From the NCBI RefSeq assembly GCF_900168205.1, contig NZ_FUZE01000007.1, positions 1 to 64,000 of the forward strand: a DNA stretch of 64,000 nucleotides. The letters run 5' to 3'. This document shows, piece after piece, positions 1-7,537 of the stretch (position 1 is its first letter; each line of letters starts with the position of its first letter). The notes beneath the pieces were generated by a model. It made no database searches, had not been told where the DNA came from, and saw only the letters and a list, made by a program, of their open reading frames with translations. The translations under genes and the position numbers were made by a program. This DNA comes from Chryseobacterium balustinum (GTDB lineage: Bacteria; Bacteroidota; Bacteroidia; Flavobacteriales; Weeksellaceae).

Positions 1-97
1 TGCTTATGAGTTCCAGATTTTAGTTCTTTTTTTTTGCAACTCTAAATTGCTAATTTTCTGGAAACTCTTTTTCTAAATAAGTTTAAACAAGTTCAAT

Positions 98-613
98 ATG
101 AAATTCAATTTTAATAGTTTTTTCAAGTCAAAACAGGATAAAGAAATTCATCCTATTACTGAGGATTATGACAATTTAGGATTTACTAAAATTGAATTGG
201 AAGAATATGATAAAAATGTGAAATTTTATCACATTAATATTCTGAATTCTTTAATTCTATATACTTATAACGTAGAGAAATTAGATAAAATGACTCCTAT
301 TCTAATAGATCCACTGACAGAGTTATATGAAGAACTTGATTATGCTTTTCTACCCGTTCTTTTTGAAACAGTTTTTAGAAATAAATTGCTTGACGAAAGT
401 TTTAAGGAAGAACTTTTACTATTTAAAAAGAAAGTTGATGATATTCCTGTTGAACTCTGGGATTGGGAATTGCTAGATACAAATGAGATATGGATTAAAA
501 TAAGAATTGATGCTGAAAATATTTTAAATAAGCTCAATATAAAAACCAGAATTTATAATGCAGATTATACAACTATAATTTCTAATACAGGGAAAAAAAT
601 AAATTTTAAATAG
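98..613 (+). CDS. hypothetical cytoplasmic protein, 171 aa
   Basis: I do not recognise this protein. It begins with MKFNFNSFFKSKQ and has no signal peptide or membrane segment. The body is acidic, rich in Leu, Ile, Glu and Asp, and predicted mostly helical, with Trp residues clustered around 118-132. It stands alone: nothing upstream is visible in the window and the pirin gene begins 143 nt later behind its own promoter. Small acidic orphans of this kind are often immunity-like or accessory proteins, but there is no adjacent toxin to support that, so function stays open. Confidence 0.6.
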   Translation: MKFNFNSFFKSKQDKEIHPITEDYDNLGFTKIELEEYDKNVKFYHINILNSLILYTYNVEKLDKMTPILIDPLTELYEELDYAFLPVLFETVFRNKLLDESFKEELLLFKKKVDDIPVELWDWELLDTNEIWIKIRIDAENILNKLNIKTRIYNADYTTIISNTGKKINFK

Positions 614-695
614 AGGTTTTTTACTTTGATATAAGTAAATATCTTTGTTTTGCTCTTTCTTACCTTACATCAATATTCTCAACATCTGCAAGCTG

Positions 696-703
696 TACAT
701 TTG
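696..703 (+). promoter_or_regulatory. -7 promoter box for the pirin gene
   Basis: TACATTTG matches the Bacteroidota consensus TAnnTTTG and lies 53 nt before the pirin start codon. A second match, TATCTTTG, lies at 640-647. Neither has a clear TTTG element 19-21 nt upstream, so which one is used is uncertain. Confidence 0.45.
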
Positions 704-756
704 TGTCATAATTAAAAGCAATTATAATAATTAGATAACAAATAAATAATAAAAAT

Positions 757-1485
757 ATGAAAACAGTTTATCACAAAGCAGATTCAAGAGGTCACGCCAA
801 TTATGGTTGGTTAAATTCTTATCACACATTCAGCTTTGCAGGTTACCAAAATCCTGAAAGAACCCATTTCGGAGTTTTAAGAGTGTTGAATGATGATACC
901 GTTTCTCAGGGAATGGGTTTCGGAACACATCCACACAAAGACATGGAAATTATTTCAATTCCGTTGGAAGGCGATTTAGAGCATAAAGATTCTATGGGGA
1001 CAACTGCTGTAATCAAAAAAGGTGAAATTCAGGTAATGAGCGCTGGAACAGGTGTGATGCACAGCGAATACAATAAAAATAAAGATGAAGCCGTAAAATT
1101 CTTGCAGATTTGGGTTTTTCCAAGAGAAACAGGTGTTGAGCCAAGATATGATCAGAAAAGTATTGCAGATGGTGAAAAAAATAACGGATTTCAACAGATT
1201 TTATCACCGAATAAAAACGATGCCGGAGTTTGGATTCACCAGGATGCATGGTTCAATTTGGCTAAATTTTCCAAAGGAAACGGTAAAAACTACATGATTA
1301 ATAAAAAAGGAAATGGTGTTTACGCTTTTGTTTTAAAAGGAAGTGCAAAAATAGGCGACAGAGTTTTAGGTGAAAGAGACGGCTTAGGAATTTGGGATAC
1401 CCAAAGTTTCAACATTGAAGCAACAGAAGATACCGAAATCCTTTTAATGGAAGTTCCTATGGAATTACCCTCTTATTTAAAATAA
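757..1485 (+). CDS. pirin family protein (YhhW-type bicupin)
   Basis: This is a 242-residue pirin, a two-domain cupin. Family members of the YhhW type bind one metal ion in the N-terminal cupin, and some show quercetinase activity. The metal ligands are visible as His58 and His60 (THPHKDMEI), His102 and Glu104 (MHSEY), at nearly the same positions as in E. coli YhhW. Length is normal for the family (about 230-240). It is followed by an FMN reductase gene in the same direction, a frequent neighbour in flavobacteria, and the two may share a redox or detoxification role. Enzymatic activity is not implied by sequence alone. Confidence 0.9.
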   Translation: MKTVYHKADSRGHANYGWLNSYHTFSFAGYQNPERTHFGVLRVLNDDTVSQGMGFGTHPHKDMEIISIPLEGDLEHKDSMGTTAVIKKGEIQVMSAGTGVMHSEYNKNKDEAVKFLQIWVFPRETGVEPRYDQKSIADGEKNNGFQQILSPNKNDAGVWIHQDAWFNLAKFSKGNGKNYMINKKGNGVYAFVLKGSAKIGDRVLGERDGLGIWDTQSFNIEATEDTEILLMEVPMELPSYLK

Positions 1486-1497
1486 AAAAAATAACGG

Positions 1498-1648
1498 CAA
1501 AAGTCACAAAAGATTTTACCAAGAGTTTTAAAAACTTTTTAAAGTTCTCAAAAGAAAAAAATCAAAGATTTTTAAAACTTACGTGCTCTTTTTAAGATAA
1601 TATATTAAACTTAAATAACATAAGTGTTAAAATCTTTTGCGACTTTTG
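1498..1648. repeat. long inverted-repeat element between pirin and FMN reductase genes
   Basis: Two 21-nt arms (1498-1518 and 1628-1648) are reverse complements with one mismatch. They read CAAAAGTC...AAAGATTTTA on the left and TAAAATCTTTTG...GACTTTTG on the right, and enclose about 109 nt of A/T-rich sequence with smaller dyads. The arms carry the word AAAGATTTT, which recurs in the palindromic spacer at 51537-51692. It fills most of the 207-nt gap between the genes and looks like a non-coding, MITE- or cruciform-type repeat rather than a terminator. Confidence 0.6.
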
Positions 1649-1692
1649 TGGTTGAAAAAAACAAAGTAAAATAATATATTTTAAATTATACA

Positions 1693-2250
1693 ATGAAAAT
1701 TTTAGCAGTAGCAGGAAGCAATTCCGAAACATCAATCAATAAATTATTAGTTTCTTACGCAGCTTCATTAATTGAAAATGCAGAAGTAGAGATCGTTGAC
1801 ATGAACGACTTCGAAATGCCAATCTACAAACATCAGCGTGAAGTAGAAAGCGGAGTTCCTCAGGAAGCAAAAAACTTGGCAGAAAAAATAGATGCTGCAG
1901 ACATTCTTTTAGTTTCTTTGTCAGAGCACAATGGAACGTATTCTACAGCATTTAAAAATGTTTTCGACTGGACTTCAAGAATTAAAGACAGAGCAGTTTG
2001 GAACAAAAAACCAATGTTGTTAATGGCTACAGCTCCTGGTGGAAGGGGTGGTTTGGGAGTTTTGGAAGCTGCCGAAAAACGTTTTCCGTTACACGGCGGG
2101 AATATTATCGATACTTTTACGCTTCCATTCTTTAATGATAACTTCGATAGAGAAAATAATAAGATCTCTAACATCGAAAAAAGCAGTGAGTTACAAGAAA
2201 AATTAAATAAGATTTCTGCTGTTGAAATAATCTTAGAAAATAGCATTTGA
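1693..2250 (+). CDS. NAD(P)H-dependent FMN reductase family protein
   Basis: This 185-residue flavodoxin-like protein transfers electrons from NAD(P)H to FMN or an FMN-bound substrate such as a quinone, nitro or azo compound. The N-terminus MKILAVAGSNSETSINKLL holds the phosphate-binding loop between the first beta strand and helix. The segment ATAPGGRGGLGVL near residue 118 is the second flavin-contacting loop of the family. Length is typical. No signal peptide is present, so it is cytoplasmic. It follows the pirin gene after a repeat-containing spacer. Its last codons carry the TTTG element of the next promoter. The exact substrate cannot be read from the sequence. Confidence 0.88.
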   Translation: MKILAVAGSNSETSINKLLVSYAASLIENAEVEIVDMNDFEMPIYKHQREVESGVPQEAKNLAEKIDAADILLVSLSEHNGTYSTAFKNVFDWTSRIKDRAVWNKKPMLLMATAPGGRGGLGVLEAAEKRFPLHGGNIIDTFTLPFFNDNFDRENNKISNIEKSSELQEKLNKISAVEIILENSI

Positions 2251-2276
2251 AAATTAATATAAAATTAATATCTTTG
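2246..2276 (+). promoter_or_regulatory. complete Bacteroidota promoter (TTTG-19-TATCTTTG)
   Basis: TTTG at 2246-2249 lies inside the end of the upstream gene. It is followed by a 19-nt spacer and TATCTTTG at 2269-2276. This is one of the best promoter matches in the window. It drives the short transcript holding the 24-codon ORF and its terminator, and perhaps purM by read-through. Confidence 0.7.
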
Positions 2277-2291
2277 CAAAAAGAAAAAGTA

Positions 2292-2366
2292 ATGAAAATT
2301 CAGACCACTTTTAAAGAATGTTTCTCCGAAAAAGGGAAAATTGTGGACTCTGAAATTCTGAGATAA
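2292..2366 (+). CDS. short leader-like ORF (24 codons) before purM
   Basis: An ATG ORF beginning MKIQTTFKECFSEKGK and ending in SEILR sits 15 nt after a consensus -7 box, and its stop lies 7 nt before a strong intrinsic terminator. The order promoter, short ORF, terminator, biosynthetic gene is the layout of an attenuation leader or of a separate small mRNA. The peptide is charged, has one Cys, and no membrane segment. I recognise no family. Whether it is translated is unknown; the alternative is that the roughly 120-nt transcript is a small RNA and the ORF is chance. Confidence 0.4.
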   Translation: MKIQTTFKECFSEKGKIVDSEILR

Positions 2367-2373
2367 AATAACG

Positions 2374-2405
2374 GCCGATAATCTACCAAGATTGTCGGCT
2401 TTTTT
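2374..2405 (+). terminator. intrinsic terminator/possible attenuator upstream of purM
   Basis: An 11-bp stem pairs GCCGATAATCT (2374-2384) with AGATTGTCGGC (2389-2399), including one G-U pair, around a 4-nt ACCA loop, followed by a run of six T. It lies between a good promoter and purM, so it either ends a small transcript or controls read-through into the purine genes. Confidence 0.75.
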
Positions 2406-2438
2406 GTTTTCTAAATTTGAATAAAAAGTAAAAATAAA

Positions 2439-2510
2439 ATGTACCAATTTATCAATGTAACAGTTTATCAATTTTAAACCATTGTTACATTATTACATTG
2501 ATACATTGCT
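2439..2510. repeat. tract of AATGTA/TACATT repeats before purM
   Basis: About 70 nt built from iterated, inverted copies of AATGTA-like words. Examples are ATCAATGTAA (2451-2460) pairing with TTACATTGAT (2493-2502), and AATGTAACA (2454-2462) pairing with TGTTACATT (2483-2491). The same words make up the hairpin after purN at 4238-4282, so the two spacers share a repeat type. Confidence 0.5.
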
Positions 2511-2522
2511 AAATTATTAAGC

Positions 2523-3515
2523 ATGAGCAACACGTACAAATCTGCAGGAGTAGACAAAGAAGAAGGTTACAAAACCGTTGACAAGATCAAAAAAGCGGTG
2601 GGCGAAACTCACAATTCCAATGTTTTGAATCATTTGGGAAGCTTTGGAGCTTTCTATGAGATCGGAGGATACAAAAATCCAGTGTTGGTTTCAGGAACAG
2701 ATGGAGTAGGAACGAAGCTGAAAGTAGCTTTAGATTCAAAAAAATACGATTCTATTGGGGTTGACTGTTTCGCAATGTGTGCAAATGATATTCTTTGTCA
2801 TGGTGCAAAGCCATTATTTTTCTTGGATTATTTGGCTTGTGGAAAATTAGATTCCGAAATCGCTGCAGAGATCGTTTTAGGAATGGTAGAAGCTTGTAAA
2901 GACAACAACTGTGCGCTTATCGGTGGAGAAACTGCTGAAATGCCGGGAATGTACAAACCGGGAGATTATGATGTTGCTGGATTCTGCGTTGGAATTGTTG
3001 AAAAAGATCAGATTATTGACGGTTCAAAAATCAAACCTGGAGATAAGATTATTGCTTTACCAAGTTCAGGTTTCCACTCAAACGGATTCTCTTTGGTAAG
3101 AAAAGTGTTCCCTGATTTTAACGAAGAATTTGAAGGAAAACCTTTGTACGAAACACTTTTAGTTCCTACAAGATTATATTATAAAGATATTCACAAGGTA
3201 ATTGAAGAAGTAAAAGTTGCAGGTATCGCTCACATTACTGGCGGTGGTTTGTACGAAAACATTCCAAGAATTATTGGTGATGGTTTGTGTGCTTCAATCG
3301 ATGCTTCAAAAATTCAGATTCCTAGTATCATGGTAGAACTAGAAAAAAGAGGAGGCGTAGCTCACGAAGAAATGTTCGGAACCTTCAATATGGGGGTTGG
3401 AATGATCGTCGTAGTTGATGCAGAACATGCAGAAAAAGTATTACACCTTTTGGATGATGCGTACGAAATCGGAGAGATCACAGAAGGAGCTGAAAAAATA
3501 GATTTAAAATTTTAG
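2523..3515 (+). CDS. purM: phosphoribosylformylglycinamidine cyclo-ligase (AIR synthetase)
   Basis: PurM converts formylglycinamidine ribonucleotide to aminoimidazole ribonucleotide with ATP, step five of IMP synthesis. The 330-residue protein shows the family ATP/phosphate loop GTDGVGTKLK (about residues 59-68) and the glycine-rich ITGGGLYENIPR segment (about 238-249). The N-terminal ATP-binding and C-terminal halves are complete and length is normal. The ATG at 2523 lies after the repeat tract and a potential attenuator, with purN, purH, purD and guaA downstream on the same strand. Regulation through the upstream leader is an inference. Confidence 0.96.
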   Translation: MSNTYKSAGVDKEEGYKTVDKIKKAVGETHNSNVLNHLGSFGAFYEIGGYKNPVLVSGTDGVGTKLKVALDSKKYDSIGVDCFAMCANDILCHGAKPLFFLDYLACGKLDSEIAAEIVLGMVEACKDNNCALIGGETAEMPGMYKPGDYDVAGFCVGIVEKDQIIDGSKIKPGDKIIALPSSGFHSNGFSLVRKVFPDFNEEFEGKPLYETLLVPTRLYYKDIHKVIEEVKVAGIAHITGGGLYENIPRIIGDGLCASIDASKIQIPSIMVELEKRGGVAHEEMFGTFNMGVGMIVVVDAEHAEKVLHLLDDAYEIGEITEGAEKIDLKF

Positions 3516-3516
3516 G

Positions 3517-3604
3517 AGCTTAATCCCGCTTTCCGCTGTATCTTTTTCGCCAATGCTTTTTTTAAGCCATTTCAGAAAAAGGATGCCGCTGCAATCGGGG
3601 CTAG
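3517..3604. repeat. intergenic repeat, CCCGCTTTCCGCT family, copy 1
   Basis: The left end carries CCCGCTTTCCGCT followed by GTATCTTTTT, and the right end carries AAAAAGGATGCCGC followed by TGCAATCGGGGCTAG. The ends are imperfect inverted copies of each other. The same ends recur at 7366-7481 before guaA. It begins directly after the purM stop. An in-frame GTG/ATG-like extension of purN runs through it, but that extension is not part of the conserved protein. Confidence 0.7.
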
Positions 3605-3619
3605 TTAATAATATAGAAA

Positions 3620-3650
3620 GCCTTGTCAAGGTTTCAAACCTTGACAAGGC
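3620..3650. repeat. perfect 15-bp hairpin between purM and purN
   Basis: GCCTTGTCAAGGTTT (3620-3634) is followed by a single C and its exact reverse complement (3636-3650). There is no T run after it, so it is not a standard terminator. It ends 13 nt before the purN start codon and could affect purN translation or RNA processing. Confidence 0.6.
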
Positions 3651-3663
3651 TCACAAAATAAAA

Positions 3664-4236
3664 ATGAAAAATATAGTCATTTTAGTTTCAGGTTCAGGAA
3701 CCAATCTACAGAGAATTATTGATACCATTGATAATGGAGAGATCCAAAATGCAAAAGTATCTTTAGTGGTTGCGGATAGAGAATGTTTCGGGTTGGAAAG
3801 AGCAAAAAATCATAACATAGAAAACGTTCTGATTCCGAGAGGGAAAAACTTCAGTAGCGAGTTAAGTAAGATCATTCCTGAAAATACTGATCTTATCGTT
3901 TTAGCTGGTTTTTTATCAATTCTAAAACCTGAATTTTGTGAAAACTGGGGCAGGAAAATAATCAATATTCATCCTGCTTTACTTCCAAAATTTGGAGGAA
4001 AAGGAATGTGGGGACATCATGTACATCATGCAGTGATTGAAGCTAAAGAAAAAGAAAGCGGAGCGACGGTACATTTTGTAACTCCAGGAATTGACGAAGG
4101 AGAAGCAATTCTTCAAAAATCATTCGAAGTTACAGAAAACGATACCCCAGAAACCGTTGCTGAGAAAGTCCATATTATTGAATATGAAATTTTCCCAATA
4201 GCAATAAATAAAGTACTAAATAATGTACCAATGTAA
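3664..4236 (+). CDS. purN: phosphoribosylglycinamide formyltransferase
   Basis: PurN transfers the formyl group of 10-formyltetrahydrofolate to GAR, step three of IMP synthesis. The 190-residue protein starts MKNIVILVSGSGTNLQ, the usual GAR-binding N-terminus. It carries the catalytic Asn and His in NIHPALLP (about residues 101-108) and the later Asp in GIDEGEAI. A longer reading from 3553 would add 37 residues translated from an intergenic repeat, so I start at the ATG at 3664. It lies between purM and purH, and a perfect hairpin follows its stop by one base. Confidence 0.95.
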   Translation: MKNIVILVSGSGTNLQRIIDTIDNGEIQNAKVSLVVADRECFGLERAKNHNIENVLIPRGKNFSSELSKIIPENTDLIVLAGFLSILKPEFCENWGRKIINIHPALLPKFGGKGMWGHHVHHAVIEAKEKESGATVHFVTPGIDEGEAILQKSFEVTENDTPETVAEKVHIIEYEIFPIAINKVLNNVPM

Positions 4237-4237
4237 C

Positions 4238-4282
4238 AATGTATCAGTTTACCAATTAATCAAATTGGTAAACTGATACATT
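4238..4282 (+). repeat. perfect 20-bp hairpin after purN
   Basis: AATGTATCAGTTTACCAATT (4238-4257) and its exact reverse complement (4263-4282) flank a 5-nt loop. It starts two bases after the purN stop. It lacks a T run, so it may be an RNA-stabilising or processing hairpin, or a repeat. Its words match the tract at 2439-2510. Confidence 0.6.
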
Positions 4283-4351
4283 AATGAAATAAAGACACCC
4301 TTAGATTGATTAAAAAATATTTCGAAAAGTAAAAAATCTAAGTAAAAGTAA

Positions 4352-4464
4352 GATCGGAGGTGAAAGAACCGGTCTACAGTTTGAAATAACTGTAAAAAGT
4401 AAAAAGTGAAAAGTCCCGAAAGGGCAAGTAAAAATGAGTGAAAATCGCAGCAATTGCGATTTTT
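4352..4464 (+). promoter_or_regulatory. hairpin-rich 5' leader of purH
   Basis: The 250-nt purN-purH spacer holds four small dyads in a row. These are GATCGG with CCGGTC (4352-4374), ACAGTT with AACTGT (4376-4393), CCC-GAAA-GGG (4415-4424), and AAAATCGCA with TGCGATTTT (4441-4463). The last overlaps a T run about 22 nt before the purH ATG and could act as a weak terminator or sequester the start region. I compared it by eye with the ZTP (pfl) and purine riboswitch cores and saw no match. Calling it regulatory is an inference. Confidence 0.35.
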
Positions 4465-4486
4465 ACTTACAAAAAATTAAAAATCT

Positions 4487-6001
4487 ATGAGCAAGAGAGT
4501 TTTGATCAGTGTTTCTGACAAAAGCGGATTAACAGAATTCGCACAGTTTTTGGAATCCCAAAATTATGAATTGATTTCTACAGGAGGGACGTTCAAACAT
4601 TTGAAAGAGGCTGGTTTAAATCCCATTCAGATTGATGAAGTAACCGATTTTCCTGAAATGTTGGATGGAAGAGTGAAAACTTTACACCCGAAAGTTCACG
4701 GTGGTTTATTGGCGGTTCGTTCAAACGAAGAACACATGAAAACTGTTCAGGAGCACAATATCGGTTTAATCGATATGGTCATCGTAAATCTTTATCCTTT
4801 CTTTGAAAATGTAAACAAAGAGATTCCTCTTCACGAAAAGGTAGAATTTATTGATATTGGAGGTCCTTCAATGCTTCGTTCTGCTGCTAAAAATTTCGAT
4901 TCTGTAACAGTACTTACTGACGTAGAAGATTATGCGAAAGTAAAAATCGAAATGGAGGAGAATGGTGATACGCTTATCGAAACTCGTAAAAGATTAGCAG
5001 GAAAGGTATTCAATTTGACTTCAGCTTATGATGCAGCAATTTCAAGAATGCTTTTAGATGAAGAATATCCAACTTATTTAAGCGCTTCTTACAAAAAAGT
5101 AGCTGACCTTAGATATGGTGAAAATCCTCATCAAACTGCCGCTTATTACGCTTCTACTTTCGAAAATGGAGCAATGAAAGATTTCGAACAATTGGGAGGT
5201 AAAGAATTGTCTTTCAATAATCTTCGTGATATGGATCTTTGCTGGAAAGTAGTTACAGAATTTAAAGAAGAAATGGCTTGTTGTGCGGTAAAGCATTCTA
5301 CACCTTGTGGAGTTGCCATCGGAACTTCGGCTTTAGAAACTTATGCAAAAACTTTCGAATGTGATCCTGTTTCTATCTTTGGCGGAATTGTTGCAATGAA
5401 CTACAAAATCGACGCAGCAACAGCTGAAGAACTTAACAAAACATTCCTTGAGATCGTAATGGCTCCTGATTTTGATGACGAAGCTTTGGAAGTTTTAAGA
5501 AAAAAGAAAAATTTAAGAATTATAAAAATCGTAAACCCTGTTTCTGACAAACAAACTTGGGTGAAGGTTGATGGAGGAATTTTGGTTCAGGATAACGACA
5601 GTATTTTCTCTGATGATATTAAAGTGGTAACAGAAACTCAACCAACAGACGAGCAGAAAAAAGCATTATTGTTTTCTCAGAGAGTGGTAAAATACGTGAA
5701 ATCTAACGCAATCGTTGTATCAAACGGAATCCAGGCTTTCGGAATCGGAGGCGGACAGGTAAACAGAATCTGGGCAACTCAACAAGCAATTGAAAGAGCT
5801 AAAGAAAAATTCACAGGAGACTTAGTTTTAGCTTCTGATGCATTTTTCCCTTTCCGTGATGTAGTAGATTTCTGCGCTCAGGAAGGTATTACGGCAATTA
5901 TTCAGCCGGGTGGAAGTGTAAAAGACCAAGACAGCATCGAAGCGGCAAACGAGCACAAAATCCCGATGATGTTTACTGGAATTAGACATTTTTTCCATTA
6001 A
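4487..6001 (+). CDS. purH: bifunctional AICAR transformylase/IMP cyclohydrolase
   Basis: PurH carries out the last two steps of IMP synthesis: formylation of AICAR, then ring closure. The 504-residue protein has the N-terminal MGS-like cyclohydrolase domain (residues 1-150, with STGGTFKHL and the [14 protein letters not shown] motif near 61-74). The C-terminal transformylase domain follows, with LRYGENPHQ near 207 and the catalytic Lys-His pair in KHSTPCG near 268. Most homologues read KHxNPCG here, so Thr replaces Asn. Length is normal. The start ATG follows a structured spacer; purD follows after 88 nt with its own promoter. Confidence 0.96.
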   Translation: MSKRVLISVSDKSGLTEFAQFLESQNYELISTGGTFKHLKEAGLNPIQIDEVTDFPEMLDGRVKTLHPKVHGGLLAVRSNEEHMKTVQEHNIGLIDMVIVNLYPFFENVNKEIPLHEKVEFIDIGGPSMLRSAAKNFDSVTVLTDVEDYAKVKIEMEENGDTLIETRKRLAGKVFNLTSAYDAAISRMLLDEEYPTYLSASYKKVADLRYGENPHQTAAYYASTFENGAMKDFEQLGGKELSFNNLRDMDLCWKVVTEFKEEMACCAVKHSTPCGVAIGTSALETYAKTFECDPVSIFGGIVAMNYKIDAATAEELNKTFLEIVMAPDFDDEALEVLRKKKNLRIIKIVNPVSDKQTWVKVDGGILVQDNDSIFSDDIKVVTETQPTDEQKKALLFSQRVVKYVKSNAIVVSNGIQAFGIGGGQVNRIWATQQAIERAKEKFTGDLVLASDAFFPFRDVVDFCAQEGITAIIQPGGSVKDQDSIEAANEHKIPMMFTGIRHFFH

Positions 6002-6030
6002 TTAAAATAGAATTAAAAAATAATTTGAGA

Positions 6031-6062
6031 TTGTATTTATAGCATTCAAAATTATATATTTG
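6031..6062 (+). promoter_or_regulatory. promoter of purD (TTG-21-TATATTTG)
   Basis: TTG at 6031-6033, a 21-nt spacer and TATATTTG at 6055-6062 match the Bacteroidota consensus. The purD ATG is 27 nt further on. This suggests purD (and perhaps what follows) can be transcribed apart from purMNH. Confidence 0.65.
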
Positions 6063-6089
6063 TACAATAGACTAGATAATAAATAAAGT

Positions 6090-7328
6090 ATGAGAATATT
6101 AATCATAGGTGAAGGTGGAAGAGAATCTGCTTTGGCAGCAAAACTTCAGAAAGATTCTAGAGTGAGTCATATGTTTTTCGCCAACGGAAATGCAACTACT
6201 GGTGCGATAGGAAAAAATGTTCATTTATCAGAGATTAAAGAACTTAGAGATTTTGCAATTAAGGAGAAAGTAGACCTTACAATTGTAGGTCCAGAAGCTC
6301 CTCTTGTAGCTGGTTTGAAGGATGAGTTTAAGAAACATAATCTTAAAGTTTTTGGTCCTAATCAAAAAGTGGCAAGCTTAGAAGGTAGTAAAGCTTTTTC
6401 TAAGAAATTTATGCAGACCTATGATATCAAAACAGCAAAAGCTGTAGTATTTGATTCTTATCCTGAGGCTAAAGAATATGTTCAAAAGCAGGAATATCCT
6501 TTGGTAATTAAGGCAAGTGGTCTGGCAGGGGGAAAAGGAGTTGTAATCTGCGAAACTTTAGAAGAAGCAGAAGCTACGATTCACGATTTCATGATTAGAA
6601 GAATTTATGGTGATGCAGGAATTCGTTTGGTTATCGAAGAACATTTAGTAGGTTTTGAAGCGTCTATTATTGCATTCTCAAATGGTGAAAAAATATACCC
6701 ATGTATTGCAGCTAAAGATTACAAAAAAGTAGGAAACGGCGATACAGGTCCAAATACAGGAGGAATGGGTTCAGTAGCTCCAAGCCCTGAATTCACGGAA
6801 GTGCATTATGTTGATTTTGAAAATAATATTTTGAATCCAACTGTAAAAGGTCTTAAGGCTGAAGGTTTCACTTTCAAAGGAATGATTTTCTTTGGATTGA
6901 TGATTACTAAAAACGGGACTTACTTATTAGAATATAACATGAGATTTGGTGACCCTGAAACTCAGGTTTTGATGGCGTTAATGGAGAATAATCTTCTTGA
7001 TGTAATCAACGACTGTATGGACGGTAAAGAGATCAAACTTAAATTTAAAGACGAAAAAGCAGTTTGTTTGGTAATGTGTTCTGGTGGTTATCCTAGAAAT
7101 ATGGAAATAGGTTTTGAAATCACTGGTGAAGAAAAAGTGAGACACAGTCAGCTTTTATATGCAGGTGCCATCAAAAAAGGAGATAAAGTAATTTCAAACG
7201 GCGGTAGAGTTTTAAATATCGTTGCAACTGGAGCAACTTACGAAGATGCTCGTAAAAAAGTGTACGAAGATGCAAGTCACGTACATTTCGATTACGGCTT
7301 CTATAGAGAAGACATCGGAAAGTTTTAA
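6090..7328 (+). CDS. purD: phosphoribosylamine-glycine ligase (GAR synthetase)
   Basis: PurD joins glycine to phosphoribosylamine with ATP, step two of IMP synthesis. The 412-residue protein has the PurD N domain (MRILIIGEGGRE, with VGPEAPLVAGL near 67-77). The ATP-grasp core follows (IKASGLAGGKGVV near 140-152, NTGGMGSVAPSP near 222-233, and the metal-binding NMRFGDPETQ near 285-294), then the C-terminal PurD C domain. Length is slightly short but complete. It has its own promoter upstream and a strong terminator 3 nt after the stop, so it may be a single-gene unit inside the purine block. Confidence 0.96.
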   Translation: MRILIIGEGGRESALAAKLQKDSRVSHMFFANGNATTGAIGKNVHLSEIKELRDFAIKEKVDLTIVGPEAPLVAGLKDEFKKHNLKVFGPNQKVASLEGSKAFSKKFMQTYDIKTAKAVVFDSYPEAKEYVQKQEYPLVIKASGLAGGKGVVICETLEEAEATIHDFMIRRIYGDAGIRLVIEEHLVGFEASIIAFSNGEKIYPCIAAKDYKKVGNGDTGPNTGGMGSVAPSPEFTEVHYVDFENNILNPTVKGLKAEGFTFKGMIFFGLMITKNGTYLLEYNMRFGDPETQVLMALMENNLLDVINDCMDGKEIKLKFKDEKAVCLVMCSGGYPRNMEIGFEITGEEKVRHSQLLYAGAIKKGDKVISNGGRVLNIVATGATYEDARKKVYEDASHVHFDYGFYREDIGKF

Positions 7329-7331
7329 TAT

Positions 7332-7359
7332 AAAGCCCTGATTTGTCGGGGCTTTTTTT
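7332..7359 (+). terminator. intrinsic terminator of purD
   Basis: AAAGCCC pairs with GGGGCTTT across a short loop and runs into seven T. It directly follows the purD stop, so guaA is probably transcribed separately. Confidence 0.85.
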
Positions 7360-7365
7360 ATTAGA

Positions 7366-7481
7366 AGCTATTTCCCGCTTTCCGCTATATCTTTTTTATC
7401 ATTGCGAACAAAGTACAGCAATCTGTTGAACTGATGTACAATCGCAATAACAAAAAAGGATGTCGCTGCAATCGGGGCTAT
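7366..7481. repeat. intergenic repeat, CCCGCTTTCCGCT family, copy 2, with nested dyad
   Basis: It has the same ends as copy 1: CCCGCTTTCCGCT then ATATCTTTTTT on the left, and AAAAAAGGATGTCGC then TGCAATCGGGGCTAT on the right. The middle carries extra sequence bounded by ATTGCGA and TCGCAAT (about 7391-7448), absent from copy 1, which looks like a second short repeat nested in the first. It fills the purD-guaA spacer after the purD terminator. Confidence 0.7.
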
Positions 7482-7537
7482 GGTTTTCGGTATTTCAACA
7501 AAAATTAGTTATCAATCATCATTTATCAATTATAAAA

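Noticed and set aside
3553-3663. Longer start for purN (37 extra residues, MPLQSGL region)
   Set aside because: The extension is translated from an intergenic repeat also found before guaA. The conserved PurN N-terminus starts at 3664.
2439-4282. CRISPR-like array from the AATGTA/TACATT repeats
   Set aside because: Units are short, irregular and inverted, without uniform spacers, and there are no cas genes.
4290-4486. ZTP or purine riboswitch upstream of purH
   Set aside because: I could not find the conserved cores of those riboswitches. Only generic small hairpins are seen.
7460-7537. Longer start for guaA (26 extra residues, MSLQSGL region)
   Set aside because: It lies in the second copy of the same repeat. 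GuaA homology begins MNNGIIILDFGSQ at 7538.
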